A stretch of DNA of 64,000 nucleotides from Nostoc linckia FACHB-104 (GTDB taxonomy: Bacteria > Cyanobacteriota > Cyanobacteriia > Cyanobacteriales > Nostocaceae). The DNA is taken from assembly GCF_014696615.1 (NCBI RefSeq), contig NZ_JACJQJ010000028.1, positions 42,547 through 106,546 on the forward strand, given 5' to 3'. The number at the start of each line of letters is the position of its first letter. Within the stretch, counting starts at the first letter, position 1. The notes under the pieces were generated by a model, which was given only the letters and a program-made list of their open reading frames with translations, was not told the DNA's origin and did not search any database. A program made the position numbers and the translations under genes. Shown piece by piece: positions 19,915 through 30,206 of the stretch.

Positions 19915-22074
19915 ATGCTGAACATTCCTCTATTACTGGCAACTGAACTAGACCTTAAACCTTATCAGGTGCAAAATGCGCTGGAACTTTTAGCAGAGGG
20001 TGCAACAATCCCTTTTATCGCACGCTACCGAAAAGAGCGCACCGGTGAAATGGATGAAGTTCAATTGCGTAATTTATCGGATAGGTATACATACTTAACA
20101 GAATTAGAAGAAAGAAAAGCGGTAATTCTAAATGCGATCGCCAATCAAGGTAAACTCACTGATGAACTAAAAGCGCAGATTACTTCTAGTTTACAAAAAA
20201 CAGAACTTGAGGATTTATACTTACCATATAAACAAAAGCGTCGCACCCGCGCTACTGTCGCCAGAGAGAAAGGTTTAGAACCACTGGCAGAATTTATTAA
20301 ATCATTGAATGTAAAAAATCCTGTGTCTGCTTCTTTAGAAACAGAAGCAGCTAAATATATTTCGGAAACTCAAGGAGTAAAATCTGCGGAAGAAGCGCTC
20401 AAAGGTGCATCTGATATCTTAGCGGAGGAAGTTGCCGAAAAAGCTGAATCAAGGGCATATATTCGGGATTACTTATTAGAATCTGGGGTATTTAACTCTC
20501 GGATTAAAGATGAACATCCCGAAGGTACAACGAAATTTGAAATGTACCGCAACTATCAAGCTAAGGTGAAAAATATTGCACCTCATAATATCCTGGCTTT
20601 GTGTCGGGGTGAAGCAGAAGGAGTATTAAATTTTGAAATCGCCTTTGATGAAGATATCGTACTTTCCTATCTAGAATCTCAGGAAATTAAGACCAAAGTC
20701 CGTGCTATTCGCGATTTTTACCAAGTGATGATTAAAGATGCATTTAATCGCTTGATGAAAACTTCTTTAATGGGAGAAGTAATAGCTGAAAAGAAAGCCT
20801 ACGCTGATTTTGAGTCGATTAAAACCTTTGAAACCAATTTACGGGAATTGCTATTATCTGCACCTGCGGGGATGAAACCAACTTTAGCAATTGATCCTGG
20901 GTTTAGAACTGGGTGTAAAGTCGCAGTAATTGACCAAACAGGGAAATTTTTGGAGTATCAAGCGGTATTTCCCCATCAAGCAGCAGAACAACGGACTAAA
21001 GCTGCACAAACTCTCAAAAATCTGATTGAAAAGTACAAAATTGACTTAATCGCCATTGGTAACGGTACAGCTTCCCGTGAGACTGACGAGTTTGTCTCCC
21101 AAGTACTGCAAGCTATGGAACGCAAACCGACAAAGGTAATGGTGAATGAATCGGGTGCATCTATATATTCTGCTAGTAAAGTAGCTTTAGAAGAATTTCC
21201 CGATTTAGATATTACCGTGCGTGGTGCTATTAGCATCGGTCGGCGTTTGCAAGATCCCTTGGCGGAACTGGTAAAAATTGATCCCAAATCCATTGGGGTG
21301 GGACAATATCAGCACGATGTTGACCAGAAGTTGCTGAAGAAAAAGTTAGATGAAACTGTAGAAAGCTGCGTTAACTATGTCGGTGTAGACTTAAACACGG
21401 CTTCTAAAGAACTTTTAACCTTTGTTTCGGGAATTACGCCAGCAGTTGCCAATAATATTGTTACCTATCGCAACCAGAACGGGGCTTTTAAAAATCGCCG
21501 CCAATTGTTAAAAGTACCAAAACTAGGGCCAAAAGCCTTTGAACAAGCAGCCGGGTTCCTGCGGATTCGCAACGGTGAAAATCCTTTGGATAATACAGCC
21601 GTGCATCCAGAGAGTTACTCCTTAGTAGAAGCGATCGCATCTGACCTCAACGTAGCATTAAATCAGGTAACCCAAATCGCCGCCAAACTCCAAAAGGCTA
21701 ACCTGAAAAAATACGTCACCGATACCGTAGGCGAACCAACATTACGCGACATCCTCAGCGAACTCGAAAAACCCGGTAGAGATCCCCGTGCTGAGTTTAA
21801 ATATGCCACCTTCAAAGAAGGAATTACAGAAATCAAAGATTTACAAGAGGGAATGGAATTAGAAGGTATCATCACCAATGTCGCCAACTTTGGTGCGTTT
21901 GTAGATATCGGAGTACATCAAGATGGCTTAGTCCACATCTCCCAACTGGCGGATAGATTTGTTGACGATCCCAAAAAGATTGTCAAAGTCGGACAAGTTG
22001 TGAAAGTTAGAGTACTGGAAGTCAATGAGAAATTGAAGCGAATTAGTTTATCGATGAAATCCGTAAGACAGTAA
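19915..22074 (+). CDS. Tex-like RNA-binding transcriptional accessory protein
   Basis: MLNIPLLLATELDLKPYQVQ, AIDPGFRTGCKVAVID, HhH region and C-terminal S1 domain (LEGIITNVANFGAFVDIGVHQDGLVHISQ). Confidence 0.93.
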   Translation: MLNIPLLLATELDLKPYQVQNALELLAEGATIPFIARYRKERTGEMDEVQLRNLSDRYTYLTELEERKAVILNAIANQGKLTDELKAQITSSLQKTELEDLYLPYKQKRRTRATVAREKGLEPLAEFIKSLNVKNPVSASLETEAAKYISETQGVKSAEEALKGASDILAEEVAEKAESRAYIRDYLLESGVFNSRIKDEHPEGTTKFEMYRNYQAKVKNIAPHNILALCRGEAEGVLNFEIAFDEDIVLSYLESQEIKTKVRAIRDFYQVMIKDAFNRLMKTSLMGEVIAEKKAYADFESIKTFETNLRELLLSAPAGMKPTLAIDPGFRTGCKVAVIDQTGKFLEYQAVFPHQAAEQRTKAAQTLKNLIEKYKIDLIAIGNGTASRETDEFVSQVLQAMERKPTKVMVNESGASIYSASKVALEEFPDLDITVRGAISIGRRLQDPLAELVKIDPKSIGVGQYQHDVDQKLLKKKLDETVESCVNYVGVDLNTASKELLTFVSGITPAVANNIVTYRNQNGAFKNRRQLLKVPKLGPKAFEQAAGFLRIRNGENPLDNTAVHPESYSLVEAIASDLNVALNQVTQIAAKLQKANLKKYVTDTVGEPTLRDILSELEKPGRDPRAEFKYATFKEGITEIKDLQEGMELEGIITNVANFGAFVDIGVHQDGLVHISQLADRFVDDPKKIVKVGQVVKVRVLEVNEKLKRISLSMKSVRQ

Positions 22075-22085
22075 CTTTATGGCTT

Positions 22086-22184
22086 ATACCAATTTGAAAA
22101 AAGAATGCGACAGATTGTAGGGGCAAGGCATTGCCTTGTCCTCTAGAATATATTGATGTGTCGCAAACATTATTTGAATTGGTA
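22086..22184. repeat. MITE-like dispersed repeat, family B copy 1
   Basis: Ends ATACCAATTTGAA... and ...TTGAATTGGTA; outer 30 nt match copy at 30342-30436. Confidence 0.7.
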
Positions 22185-22195
22185 GTTAGTTGTAG

Positions 22196-22223
22196 GGTGC
22201 GTTGCGCTGCGCGACAACGCACC
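22196..22223. repeat. Inverted repeat GGTGCGTTG...CAACGCACC
   Basis: Exact 9-bp arms around cgctgcgcga. Confidence 0.85.
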
Positions 22224-22262
22224 GCCAAGAATTCAGGTATCGTACCTTATTGGTAATACAAT

Positions 22263-22586
22263 ATGGCAGTTTATCAAGTTCGACTAATCAACTCGGCAAT
22301 GGGGTTAGACCGTACTATTCAAGTACCAGATGATCAATATATTCTCGATATAGCAGCAGACAACGGCATCCGCCTACCATCTGGTTGTAAACAAGGCGAA
22401 TGTTCTGCCTGTGTTGCCAAACTCATCAGTGGTGAAGTCGATCAAAGTGAGCAGAAATTTCTCCGTCCCCAGGAAATACAGGCTGGCTATACTGTTACCT
22501 GTGTTACTTATCCCACCTCTGATTGCACTCTCGAAACCCATCAAGAACAAGTTTTATATAAATCTTCGCTTTACTATAAACAATAA
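22263..22586 (+). CDS. Plant-type [2Fe-2S] ferredoxin, FdxH-like
   Basis: CKQGECSAC (Cx4CxxC) and VTCVTYPTSDCTLETHQE C terminus resembling heterocyst-type ferredoxins. Confidence 0.85.
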   Translation: MAVYQVRLINSAMGLDRTIQVPDDQYILDIAADNGIRLPSGCKQGECSACVAKLISGEVDQSEQKFLRPQEIQAGYTVTCVTYPTSDCTLETHQEQVLYKSSLYYKQ

Positions 22587-22878
22587 ATTTTTTTAATTAG
22601 ATATTTGGCTATTTATTTAGAAACTAAATACTCATCTTTGAAAGTATAAATTAATCGGCTTAATTTAAGATTTTCTTTATAAACTAATTTTTATAGAATT
22701 TACCAGCTTAATTAAGCATTTTAGCAATAAATAATCAAATGGAAAAATTAAACCCTGATTTTTCAGCCAAACGATAGAACAGTAATCTATCCTCATATTG
22801 ATGCCCCAACAGATTGATTAGTTCATGATAGTGACATGAAGTTCACACGCTCAATCAACTGTTTCTGAGGTAAAAACA

Positions 22879-23277
22879 ATGTTAGGGCCATTTTTAACAG
22901 CAATAGCTACAGCTTTGAGTCTACTAATAGTAGATTTGGTGGTACCAGGCGTTAATATTGCTAATTTTCCCGCTGCAATCATTGCAGCATTAGTGATTGG
23001 TTTGATTAATGGCTCAGTCAAACCAGTACTTTCTACCTTATCTATGCCGCTGAATTTCTTAAGCTTTGGCGCATTTTCGATAGTAATTAACGGTATTTGT
23101 TTCGCAGTAGCAGCAGCCTTAGTTCCTGGTTTTTCTGCTCACGGAATTATCGCTTTTATTTTGGGGCCAGTAATTCTATCTTTTGCTAACACCTTCATTA
23201 ACAACTACTTTGCTGAAAAGAATTTGGCTTTAGGTAGTGGAAACGCAACTAACAAGGGAGAATTACCCTCCAGCTAA
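22879..23277 (+). CDS. Phage holin family 4 TM protein (PF04020-like)
   Basis: Four hydrophobic segments with NGSVKPVLSTLSMPLNFLSFGAFSIVINGICF. Confidence 0.75.
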   Translation: MLGPFLTAIATALSLLIVDLVVPGVNIANFPAAIIAALVIGLINGSVKPVLSTLSMPLNFLSFGAFSIVINGICFAVAAALVPGFSAHGIIAFILGPVILSFANTFINNYFAEKNLALGSGNATNKGELPSS

Positions 23278-23397
23278 TCAGCAGTTAGGGTACAGATAAG
23301 ATTTCCCCAAGATTTTTCTACCAATTAGCAGTCGTCGAATTAATTGGATTTCGTAGGCGCAAGCAACCCATCTCAAACATTCATTAGAATCAAACCC

Positions 23398-23589
23398 ATG
23401 AAAATAACACGCTTACTTCTTGGTCTGTTGTTACCTCCCGTAGGAGTTTTTCTAGAAGTTGGTATTGGCCCAACTCTGATAATTAACATTTTGCTCACAT
23501 TGTTAGGTTGGCTTCCTGGTAGCATTCATGCAGTTTGGGTCATTGCCAAGCATAATGAGCAATTTAACAGACAGGATGGCATTTACTAA
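23398..23589 (+). CDS. YqaE/Pmp3-family small membrane protein
   Basis: LLLPPVGVFLEVGIGPTLIINILLTLLGWLPGSIHAVWVI. Confidence 0.85.
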   Translation: MKITRLLLGLLLPPVGVFLEVGIGPTLIINILLTLLGWLPGSIHAVWVIAKHNEQFNRQDGIY

Positions 23590-23897
23590 CACCGCAAAAT
23601 TGGTAATGAGTATTAACTAATTCTCGACAAGTAATTACCATTACCAATTTGTCATAGTCTGTTTCAATTCAGTTTGTATCTCAATACAGTTCTGCCAGAA
23701 ATAAAAGCTCCTATTTAGAATAGTCATCAACTCCCAACTCAAAGCTTTTTAAATTGTGACTTTTAATTTTTGATTTTCGCGCTACGGTATCAGGGTTTCA
23801 TCAAATTTCTCCTCTCAATTAAACTATATTAGGGTGGTAGTTATCCATCCTAATTTTTTTGTTTTATCTAATTTCTATAAAGCAAAAGTTGTTGCTC

Positions 23898-23928
23898 AGA
23901 ACCCCGATTTTTTTAAAGTCGGGGTTCT
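23898..23928. repeat. Inverted repeat AGAACCCCGA...TCGGGGTTCT
   Basis: Exact 10-bp arms around tttttttaaag. Confidence 0.85.
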
Positions 23929-23990
23929 AAATCTCACTACAGTGCCATTCATATGTAGGGTGCGTTAGCCTTAGATAGCACAGTAAGTTA

Positions 23991-24078
23991 GACCAATTCA
24001 AAATTCAAAATTAAGAAAACCATATGTAGCAAGGGTTTTTGAGTTTGTATATGTTGCTGAATTTTGGAGAATTGGTAT
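23991..24078. repeat. Probable degenerate family-B dispersed repeat
   Basis: Starts gaccaattcaaaattcaaaattaag and ends gagaattggtatt, similar to copy at 30342. Confidence 0.45.
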
Positions 24079-24177
24079 TACAGACTCCATCTGAGATTTT
24101 TTCAACATATAAAACAATATCCCCAGCTTTTTAATAAACCAGGGATATTTATCTGTTAAAGAAGACAAGCAAAGGTA

Positions 24178-24978
24178 TTAAGCAGGGGGAAGTTTGTGTT
24201 TATCACTAGTATGGTCTTTATCTTTGAACAATTCCGCCGCCGCTAACAGCAATTCTCTTAAAGCCTGTTTTAGCTGATGTTCTTTTTTTGCGATCGCACT
24301 GCCAGCTGCACCCAGTTTATCATCGAGCTGCGATCGCTTCTGTTCGACTTGAGTAGCGATGTTTTCTGCTTGGGGACGAGCTTGATTATACCAATGCTTT
24401 GCGTCTTCCAAGTAATCTTTCACCTCTTCCGAACGTCCGCCGTAGCGTGCAGCTAAATTAGCTCGCACAATAGCTAGTTGTGCTTGCAGTTGAGCATAGC
24501 GTTTCTTGAGCAAAGCTGCTTCTTCACTATCTTTAATCCCATCAATGACAGAATCAAGGACAGTTTTTGTACTAGTAGAAGTTTCCTTACCAGTCTCTTC
24601 AATCTCAGCCAAAATTACATCAACATCTTTTTGGAGTTGTTCTTCTTCGCTATCTAGTTGAGACTGTAGCTTTTTAATTTCTGTTTGAGTTTTTGCGATG
24701 TTTTCGTGTCGGCGGCTATTAACACCTTCCAATACACCTTCAATAGAAGCTGTCACTTCTTCTTTAATTTCGCTACCTCTTTCTTGGAAAGTTTCCATTA
24801 CAGCCGAAAGCGCATCTTTGACAATAGTACGCAGTTCTATAGAACCAGCCTTAAATTCAGAACTTACTTGAGAAACTGCGGCTTTAACAATTTCCCTGAT
24901 GCGATCGCTTCTTAACTGTCCTGTTTCTTTAACTTGTTCTAAGTCTGCTTGAATTTTCTCTTTGATATTGTTAGGCAT
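24178..24978 (-). CDS. Coiled-coil/amphipathic-helix protein of unknown function
   Basis: Long Lys/Glu/Gln-rich helical sequence, MPNNIKEKIQADLEQVKETGQLRSDRIREIVKAAVSQV... Confidence 0.7.
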   Translation of the reverse strand: MPNNIKEKIQADLEQVKETGQLRSDRIREIVKAAVSQVSSEFKAGSIELRTIVKDALSAVMETFQERGSEIKEEVTASIEGVLEGVNSRRHENIAKTQTEIKKLQSQLDSEEEQLQKDVDVILAEIEETGKETSTSTKTVLDSVIDGIKDSEEAALLKKRYAQLQAQLAIVRANLAARYGGRSEEVKDYLEDAKHWYNQARPQAENIATQVEQKRSQLDDKLGAAGSAIAKKEHQLKQALRELLLAAAELFKDKDHTSDKHKLPPA

Positions 24979-25090
24979 TTTCCACTCTAGGTATTTAGCT
25001 AATTTGGATAAAATTTTCTAGATATCATCCTCTATTCACATTATGGTGTAGCCTTTTGCAGTCGGGCACTTCCTTTAGACAGAAAATGAC

Positions 25091-25210
25091 TATAGCAATT
25101 CTAAATGTTTTGTGAAATCTGCTCTGAATGGTTATTGACGGTTAACCGTTGACAGTTAACCGTCAACAGCCAAAACCAATATTTTTCACAACTAAAATAG
25201 GATTGCTATA
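25091..25210. repeat. MITE-like dispersed repeat, family A copy 1
   Basis: TATAGCAATTCTAAATGTTTTGTGAAAT ... TTTTTCACAACTAAAATAGGATTGCTATA with inner IR TTGACGGTTAAC/GTTAACCGTCAA. Confidence 0.8.
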
Positions 25211-25263
25211 TATTTTTCACAAATTCCCTTTTGTGAGATGATTAATATTTGTTGATACGCAAT

Positions 25264-25497
25264 AAATTTCTTATGTGGCAGGTAAATATCACTTGTTCTG
25301 GTCAAGCATGGAAAATCTATGGTAGTGAATTTAAAGCGCTAGCAGATAAATATTCAGGTGTTTGCATTACTTCTAAAAAAATGCCAGATGGTCAGCGGAT
25401 TATGGTATACAAAATTGAGGATGTCAGCGATGCAGAGGCTTTTGTAGAAGAATGTCAGCAGTTGGTTGGCTTTACTTCAGACTTTGAATCTTTGTAA
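25264..25497 (+). CDS. Hypothetical protein (about 80 aa)
   Basis: Open frame MWQVNITCSGQAWKIYGSEFKALADKYSGVCITSKKMPDGQRIMVYKIEDVSDAEAFVEECQQLVG; exact start uncertain. Confidence 0.6.
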   Translation, partial: KFLMWQVNITCSGQAWKIYGSEFKALADKYSGVCITSKKMPDGQRIMVYKIEDVSDAEAFVEECQQLVGFTSDFESL

Positions 25498-25537
25498 AAT
25501 GCTAGTTGATATATAAGTAAAAAATGATGTTGATTAT

Positions 25538-25885
25538 ATGAAAAAGCAATTCAACAAACTCATAAAATTGCTATTAATTATTTGTTTGAGCTTCACAAGT
25601 TTTTTTGCCCCCTCTGCTAGCGCAGCAGATACAGTTAATGGCGCACAAATATTCGATGTTCATTGTGCAGGTTGTCATATTAACGGTGGAAATATCATTA
25701 GGCGTGGTAAGACTTTAAAGAAAAAAGCCCTCAAGAAATATGGTATGGATTCTTTAGAAGCAATATCATCCATTGTTACCAATGGTAAAAATAATATGTC
25801 AGCTTATAAAGACCGCCTCACTCCAGAGCAAATTCAAGATGTTGCTGCTTATGTTTTAGAACAATCCGAAAAAGACTGGCGTTAA
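25538..25885 (+). CDS. Cytochrome c6-like soluble c-type cytochrome
   Basis: Signal peptide ending ASA-A, CAGCH heme site, NNMSAYKDRLTPEQIQDVAAYVLEQ axial Met region. Confidence 0.88.
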   Translation: MKKQFNKLIKLLLIICLSFTSFFAPSASAADTVNGAQIFDVHCAGCHINGGNIIRRGKTLKKKALKKYGMDSLEAISSIVTNGKNNMSAYKDRLTPEQIQDVAAYVLEQSEKDWR

Positions 25886-25902
25886 CTAATTCATAATTTC
25901 CC

Positions 25903-26919
25903 ATGATACCAACAACAAGTTATCTGCAATTTACCCCTGATTTAAATATCTGCCGTATCTTAAATGGAATGTGGCAAGTTTCTGGTGGACATGGACGCAT
26001 AAATCCTCAATTCGCTATTGCAACTATGTTCAAATATGTAGATGCAGGCTTTACTACCTGGGATTTAGCAGACCATTATGGCCCCGCCGAAGATTTAATT
26101 GGTGAGTTCCGCCGGCAAATTATTGCTACTCGTGGTAAAGAAGCTTTAGCTAATATCCAAGCCTTTACAAAGTGGGTACCTCGTCCTGGTAAAATGACCA
26201 AAAAAATCGTCGAGGACAATATTAATATTTCCCTCCGCCGGATGGATGTAGAATCATTAGATTTAATGCAATTCCATTGGTGGGAATATCAAGATAAAAA
26301 CTACCTCGATGCACTTAAATATATGGCAGAACTACAAACCGAGGGCAAAATTAAGCATTTAGCTTTAACTAACTTTGATACTGAACACCTGCAAATTATT
26401 GTGGAAGCAGGGATCAAAATAGTTTCTAACCAAGTACAATTTTCCCTTGTTGACCGTCGTCCAGAAGTAAATATGAGCCAATTCTGTCAACAACATGACA
26501 TCAAATTATTTACTTACGGCACAGTTTGCGGTGGGTTGCTATCAGAAAAGTATTTAGGTAAACCCGAACCTAGAGGATTTGACCTGGCTACAGTTAGCTT
26601 GAAAAAATATAAAAATATGATTGATGCTTGGGGTGGTTGGCAATTATTTCAAGAATTGCTTTCGACTCTCAAATCCATTGCTGATAAACATAGAGTCAGT
26701 ATTTCTAATGTCGCAGTACGCTATATCTTAGATAAGCCATCTGTCGGAGGTGTGATTGTTGGTGCGAGACTTGGTATATCTGAGCATATCGAAGATAACG
26801 CTAAAGTCTTTAGTTTTAACTTAGATGAGGAAGATTTTAATCAGATAGATGCAGTGTCTCGCCAGTCACGGGATTTATATCAGTTAATTGGCGATTGTGG
26901 CGATGAATATCGACGATAA
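25903..26919 (+). CDS. Aldo/keto reductase family protein
   Basis: TTWDLADHYGPAEDLIGEF, LDLMQFHWW, KHLALTNFD, GGVIVGAR. Confidence 0.88.
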   Translation: MIPTTSYLQFTPDLNICRILNGMWQVSGGHGRINPQFAIATMFKYVDAGFTTWDLADHYGPAEDLIGEFRRQIIATRGKEALANIQAFTKWVPRPGKMTKKIVEDNINISLRRMDVESLDLMQFHWWEYQDKNYLDALKYMAELQTEGKIKHLALTNFDTEHLQIIVEAGIKIVSNQVQFSLVDRRPEVNMSQFCQQHDIKLFTYGTVCGGLLSEKYLGKPEPRGFDLATVSLKKYKNMIDAWGGWQLFQELLSTLKSIADKHRVSISNVAVRYILDKPSVGGVIVGARLGISEHIEDNAKVFSFNLDEEDFNQIDAVSRQSRDLYQLIGDCGDEYRR

Positions 26920-26927
26920 CAATTTAC

Positions 26928-27018
26928 TATAGTAATTCTATTTCAGTTGTGAAAAATATCAGTTTTGGCTGTTGACAGTCAACAACCCTTCATGTAAGAT
27001 TCCACAAATCATTTAGGC
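26928..27018. repeat. MITE-like dispersed repeat, family A copy 2
   Basis: TATAGTAATTCTATTTCAGTTGTGAAAAATATCAGTTTTGGCTGTTGACAGTCAACA...TTCCACAAATCATTTAGG, near-identical to copy 3. Confidence 0.75.
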
Positions 27019-27048
27019 TGAGGATGGCATCTTGTCTCTGAATTATTT

Positions 27049-27088
27049 GCATCTCTACAGTTCATCATCAAATATCCTGTAGAGATGC
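27049..27088. repeat. Inverted repeat GCATCTCTACAG...CTGTAGAGATGC
   Basis: Exact 12-bp arms, 16-nt loop. Confidence 0.85.
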
Positions 27089-27203
27089 GTTTGTCAAAAA
27101 TATTTTCGCAGGGTAGGAGCAGAGAGAGAATTTTTCATATTCCCTAACAGCTATGAGTGATTAGTTGATAACTAACCACTCATGACTGATGAAAAATCTC
27201 AAA

Positions 27204-27659
27204 CTATACGTCTTTACTCTGGGTTTCTGCGTGTTCTTTTAACCGAGATACGACGTTATAGTCACCACGACCTGGAGGAGTCATAGCTTCAATAATACCT
27301 TCTGTTGGGCCGCCAATTGCTTTCCACGCACCTAGACCACCTTTGAGTTGAGATACATGCACAAACCCAGCAGAACGGAGAGATTGTGCAGCTTGAGCAC
27401 TCTCTTCCTCATTAGCACCGTAAACATAAATATCACGGCTTTTATCCAAAGATGATGCAGCTCGTTCTACGACTTCATCTGTAGGCATTGGCATTGCGCC
27501 CATGATATGGCCTTCATTATATGATTCGCGATCGCGCACATCAAGTATTGTAAAAGCGGGTTCGCCCCATTCTAGACGAGCTTTAACAACATGAGCATCA
27601 GATTGTGGTTCAATGGGTGGCTGTTGGGGGATGATATTATCTACTAAATTGTTAGCCAT
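27204..27659 (-). CDS. Rhodanese-like domain protein lacking the catalytic Cys
   Basis: FTILDVRDRESYNEGHIMGAMPMP; LKGGLGAWKAIGG; active loop reads IYVYGANEEESA. Confidence 0.88.
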   Translation of the reverse strand: MANNLVDNIIPQQPPIEPQSDAHVVKARLEWGEPAFTILDVRDRESYNEGHIMGAMPMPTDEVVERAASSLDKSRDIYVYGANEEESAQAAQSLRSAGFVHVSQLKGGLGAWKAIGGPTEGIIEAMTPPGRGDYNVVSRLKEHAETQSKDV

Positions 27660-29364
27660 AACTATCTCTTGCTGATTACGTTAACAGCAATTTATCTGAA
27701 AATATAGTTTAATTTGCTCTTTCCCTGGTATGAAGATTACTAAACTCTCTCTTGAGATAGACTATTACAAAAAGGCTGTACTCCTGGCGAGAATAAAGCT
27801 AGTCATAGCGTCTGCAATAGGAGAAGTTTCAAGGCTAAATTCTCAAGTAAACCAAGCCTTATATTCAGCTTTGCCGCAACTTGCTAATTGATACTTTATT
27901 TACGTCATGCTGTACTAGTATTGCTATGAATTTAAAATTCAATATTAAAAATTGATGTATATGAACTAAGCATTTAGTTAGTTGCAAATGGGTAATTTAT
28001 TGATTATTTACTTTACTAATTCATCCCAATTGGTTTTTAAATCTAAAATAGCCGTTATCTATCTTTTCCTTCTGTTTTTTAATTGATTTTTTAGGCAAAA
28101 ATAGATAAATCTAGGCTAGAAGTTGATGGCTCACACCAATTCTTTATGAGGCTGCAGAGAATTCGATACCCCCTCAATACTTGTAGGTTAAGGGTAAAAG
28201 GGTCAAGAAAAAACCTTTAACTCTTACCCTTTCTCCTGCGGAGACGCTATGCGTAGCTTGCTTCCCCGCAGGGGTACACCATTTCCCCAAACTAAATTCC
28301 GAGTTGAAAATCCTTAACTGAGCAGTATTAGATCCCCCCTAACCCACGCCAGTCGCCTCTCCTGTTAGAGAAGCAACTGGCGTTGAAAAGTCCAAAGTCC
28401 AAGCTAGCCTTTGACCCTAGACGATTGACCCTTGACAGTCCTAACGCCAGAATATTTGATTTAGGTGCGTATCAGCTCAACGCTAATTTTATTGTGGAAT
28501 CCTCAATATTAAATTTTAAATTCTCTTACCAAAAGTGCTTTCTTACAGGATCAATAGTTGACCAGATTAACCAATATCCACGATTCTATCATTTGCATTG
28601 CATTCAATTTTTAATCGCTATATTTTAAAAATGTATTATAAAACACTTATACAAGTAACTAGTATTATTTAAACTGATACTGAATCTTGATAATTTTTCA
28701 TATCTGCTAATTTGAGGTATATAAATGAGTAAGCAAAGTCAAATAAATTACAAATTACATCCGTGAAATTAGGCTTCCAGATGATTTATTGATTGTTAAA
28801 ATAAATAAATCAGATTGTCAAAATAATTACTATGAGATGAGTTTAAAGTTAACCAATAATGAGAAATTTATCAGTGATTTTATACCTTGTTTGTGATTGA
28901 TTTATGAGTATCAATTTTACTAGGCTGTGATTTAAAATATAACAAGCTCTACAAAAGAAGACTTTTATAGGATAATAATCATGGTTAAGTGATTAACATA
29001 TGTAGTAAAAGATAAAATGTAGCCAAACCAAGTATGATCATAACAATGTTTGTTGAGCGGCAGCTACCTGACAAAAAGTCACAGTTCAGCTAATTGTCAT
29101 TTAAATTGCATCATTTTCATGCTGGTAAAAGCTGCAAACCCTCTCCCTTACCTTCTGCTCCCTACCCCCCTGCAGCCTCAATGTGCAAATTAAATGGTTA
29201 ACAGCTTATATATATGATCCTCTGAGGTATAGATGTTAATAATCTCAGCACTACAAAATTTCTCTAGGGTGCAAAAAACTTCTGAAGGTAGGATTTTACA
29301 AAGTAGCGATCGCATATTAAATCGCCAAATAGACAATAGACTATAAATAATGGGCTAGACAGTT

Positions 29365-30081
29365 ATGGTGATGGTTCCTGCTACTAATCCCAAAATTCTT
29401 GTTGTAGATGACGACTACGGTGTCCGAACTCTCATATATCGCTTTTTAAGTCGAAAATATCATATTGAGTCGGCAGCAGATGGTAAGACTGCTTTAAATT
29501 TATTCGATCAATTTCAACCTGATTTAGTCATCCTCGATTGGAATTTACCAGACAGCACAGGCTATACTCTGTGCCAAGAAATGCAACGGCGCACTAACGT
29601 CTTAGTCATGATACTAAGTAGCCGGACTGATGAAGCTGATAAAATCAAAATCTTGGCTGCGGGTGCTGATGATTTTATGTCAAAACCCTTTAGCCTAGCT
29701 GAAGTAGAAGTCCGAGTCCAAGCTTTGTTGCGGCGTATGCGTACAGTCAATACTTCACCAGCACAACGCCTCGTTTTTCAACAGTTAGCAATTAATCCTG
29801 ATGGCCGAGAAGTGACACTTAACGATAAACCTCTATCATTAACAGCCCTAGAATTTAATATTTTACATTTTTTGGCTAGCCACCCAGGTCAAGCATGGAG
29901 CCGTCCCCAGCTAATCCAAAAAATTTGGGGTTGCGATTATGTTGGAGATGGACGAGTGGTTGATGTACATATTGGTCAGCTCCGCAAGAAAATGGAAGTT
30001 GATACAAATGTCCCAGAATTTATTAAAACTGTTCGGGGTTATGGTTATAAGTTTGAGCCACCGGAAAAGCCGACAGAATAG
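29365..30081 (+). CDS. OmpR/PhoB-type response regulator
   Basis: ILVVDDDYG, LVILDWNLPDS, SKPF, winged helix WSRPQLIQKIWGCDY...KTVRGYGYKFE. Confidence 0.93.
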   Translation: MVMVPATNPKILVVDDDYGVRTLIYRFLSRKYHIESAADGKTALNLFDQFQPDLVILDWNLPDSTGYTLCQEMQRRTNVLVMILSSRTDEADKIKILAAGADDFMSKPFSLAEVEVRVQALLRRMRTVNTSPAQRLVFQQLAINPDGREVTLNDKPLSLTALEFNILHFLASHPGQAWSRPQLIQKIWGCDYVGDGRVVDVHIGQLRKKMEVDTNVPEFIKTVRGYGYKFEPPEKPTE

Positions 30082-30206
30082 GTATTCAGAAATATTCAAC
30101 TCCTTCTGTTGTCAAGAAGTAATCGCATTTTCAGAATTGCCAATTCAAAATTAATTACCCCACAAATTAATCTTGTTTCACATTTTCTATTATTCATACA
30201 TCAATT

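Noticed and set aside
22879-23277. Prophage signature from the holin-family name
   Set aside because: No other phage genes nearby; PF04020-type proteins are common chromosomal membrane proteins.
28383-28628. 81-aa plus-strand ORF
   Set aside because: Includes repeat-derived sequence (aagtccaaagtccaagc...) and lacks coding character.
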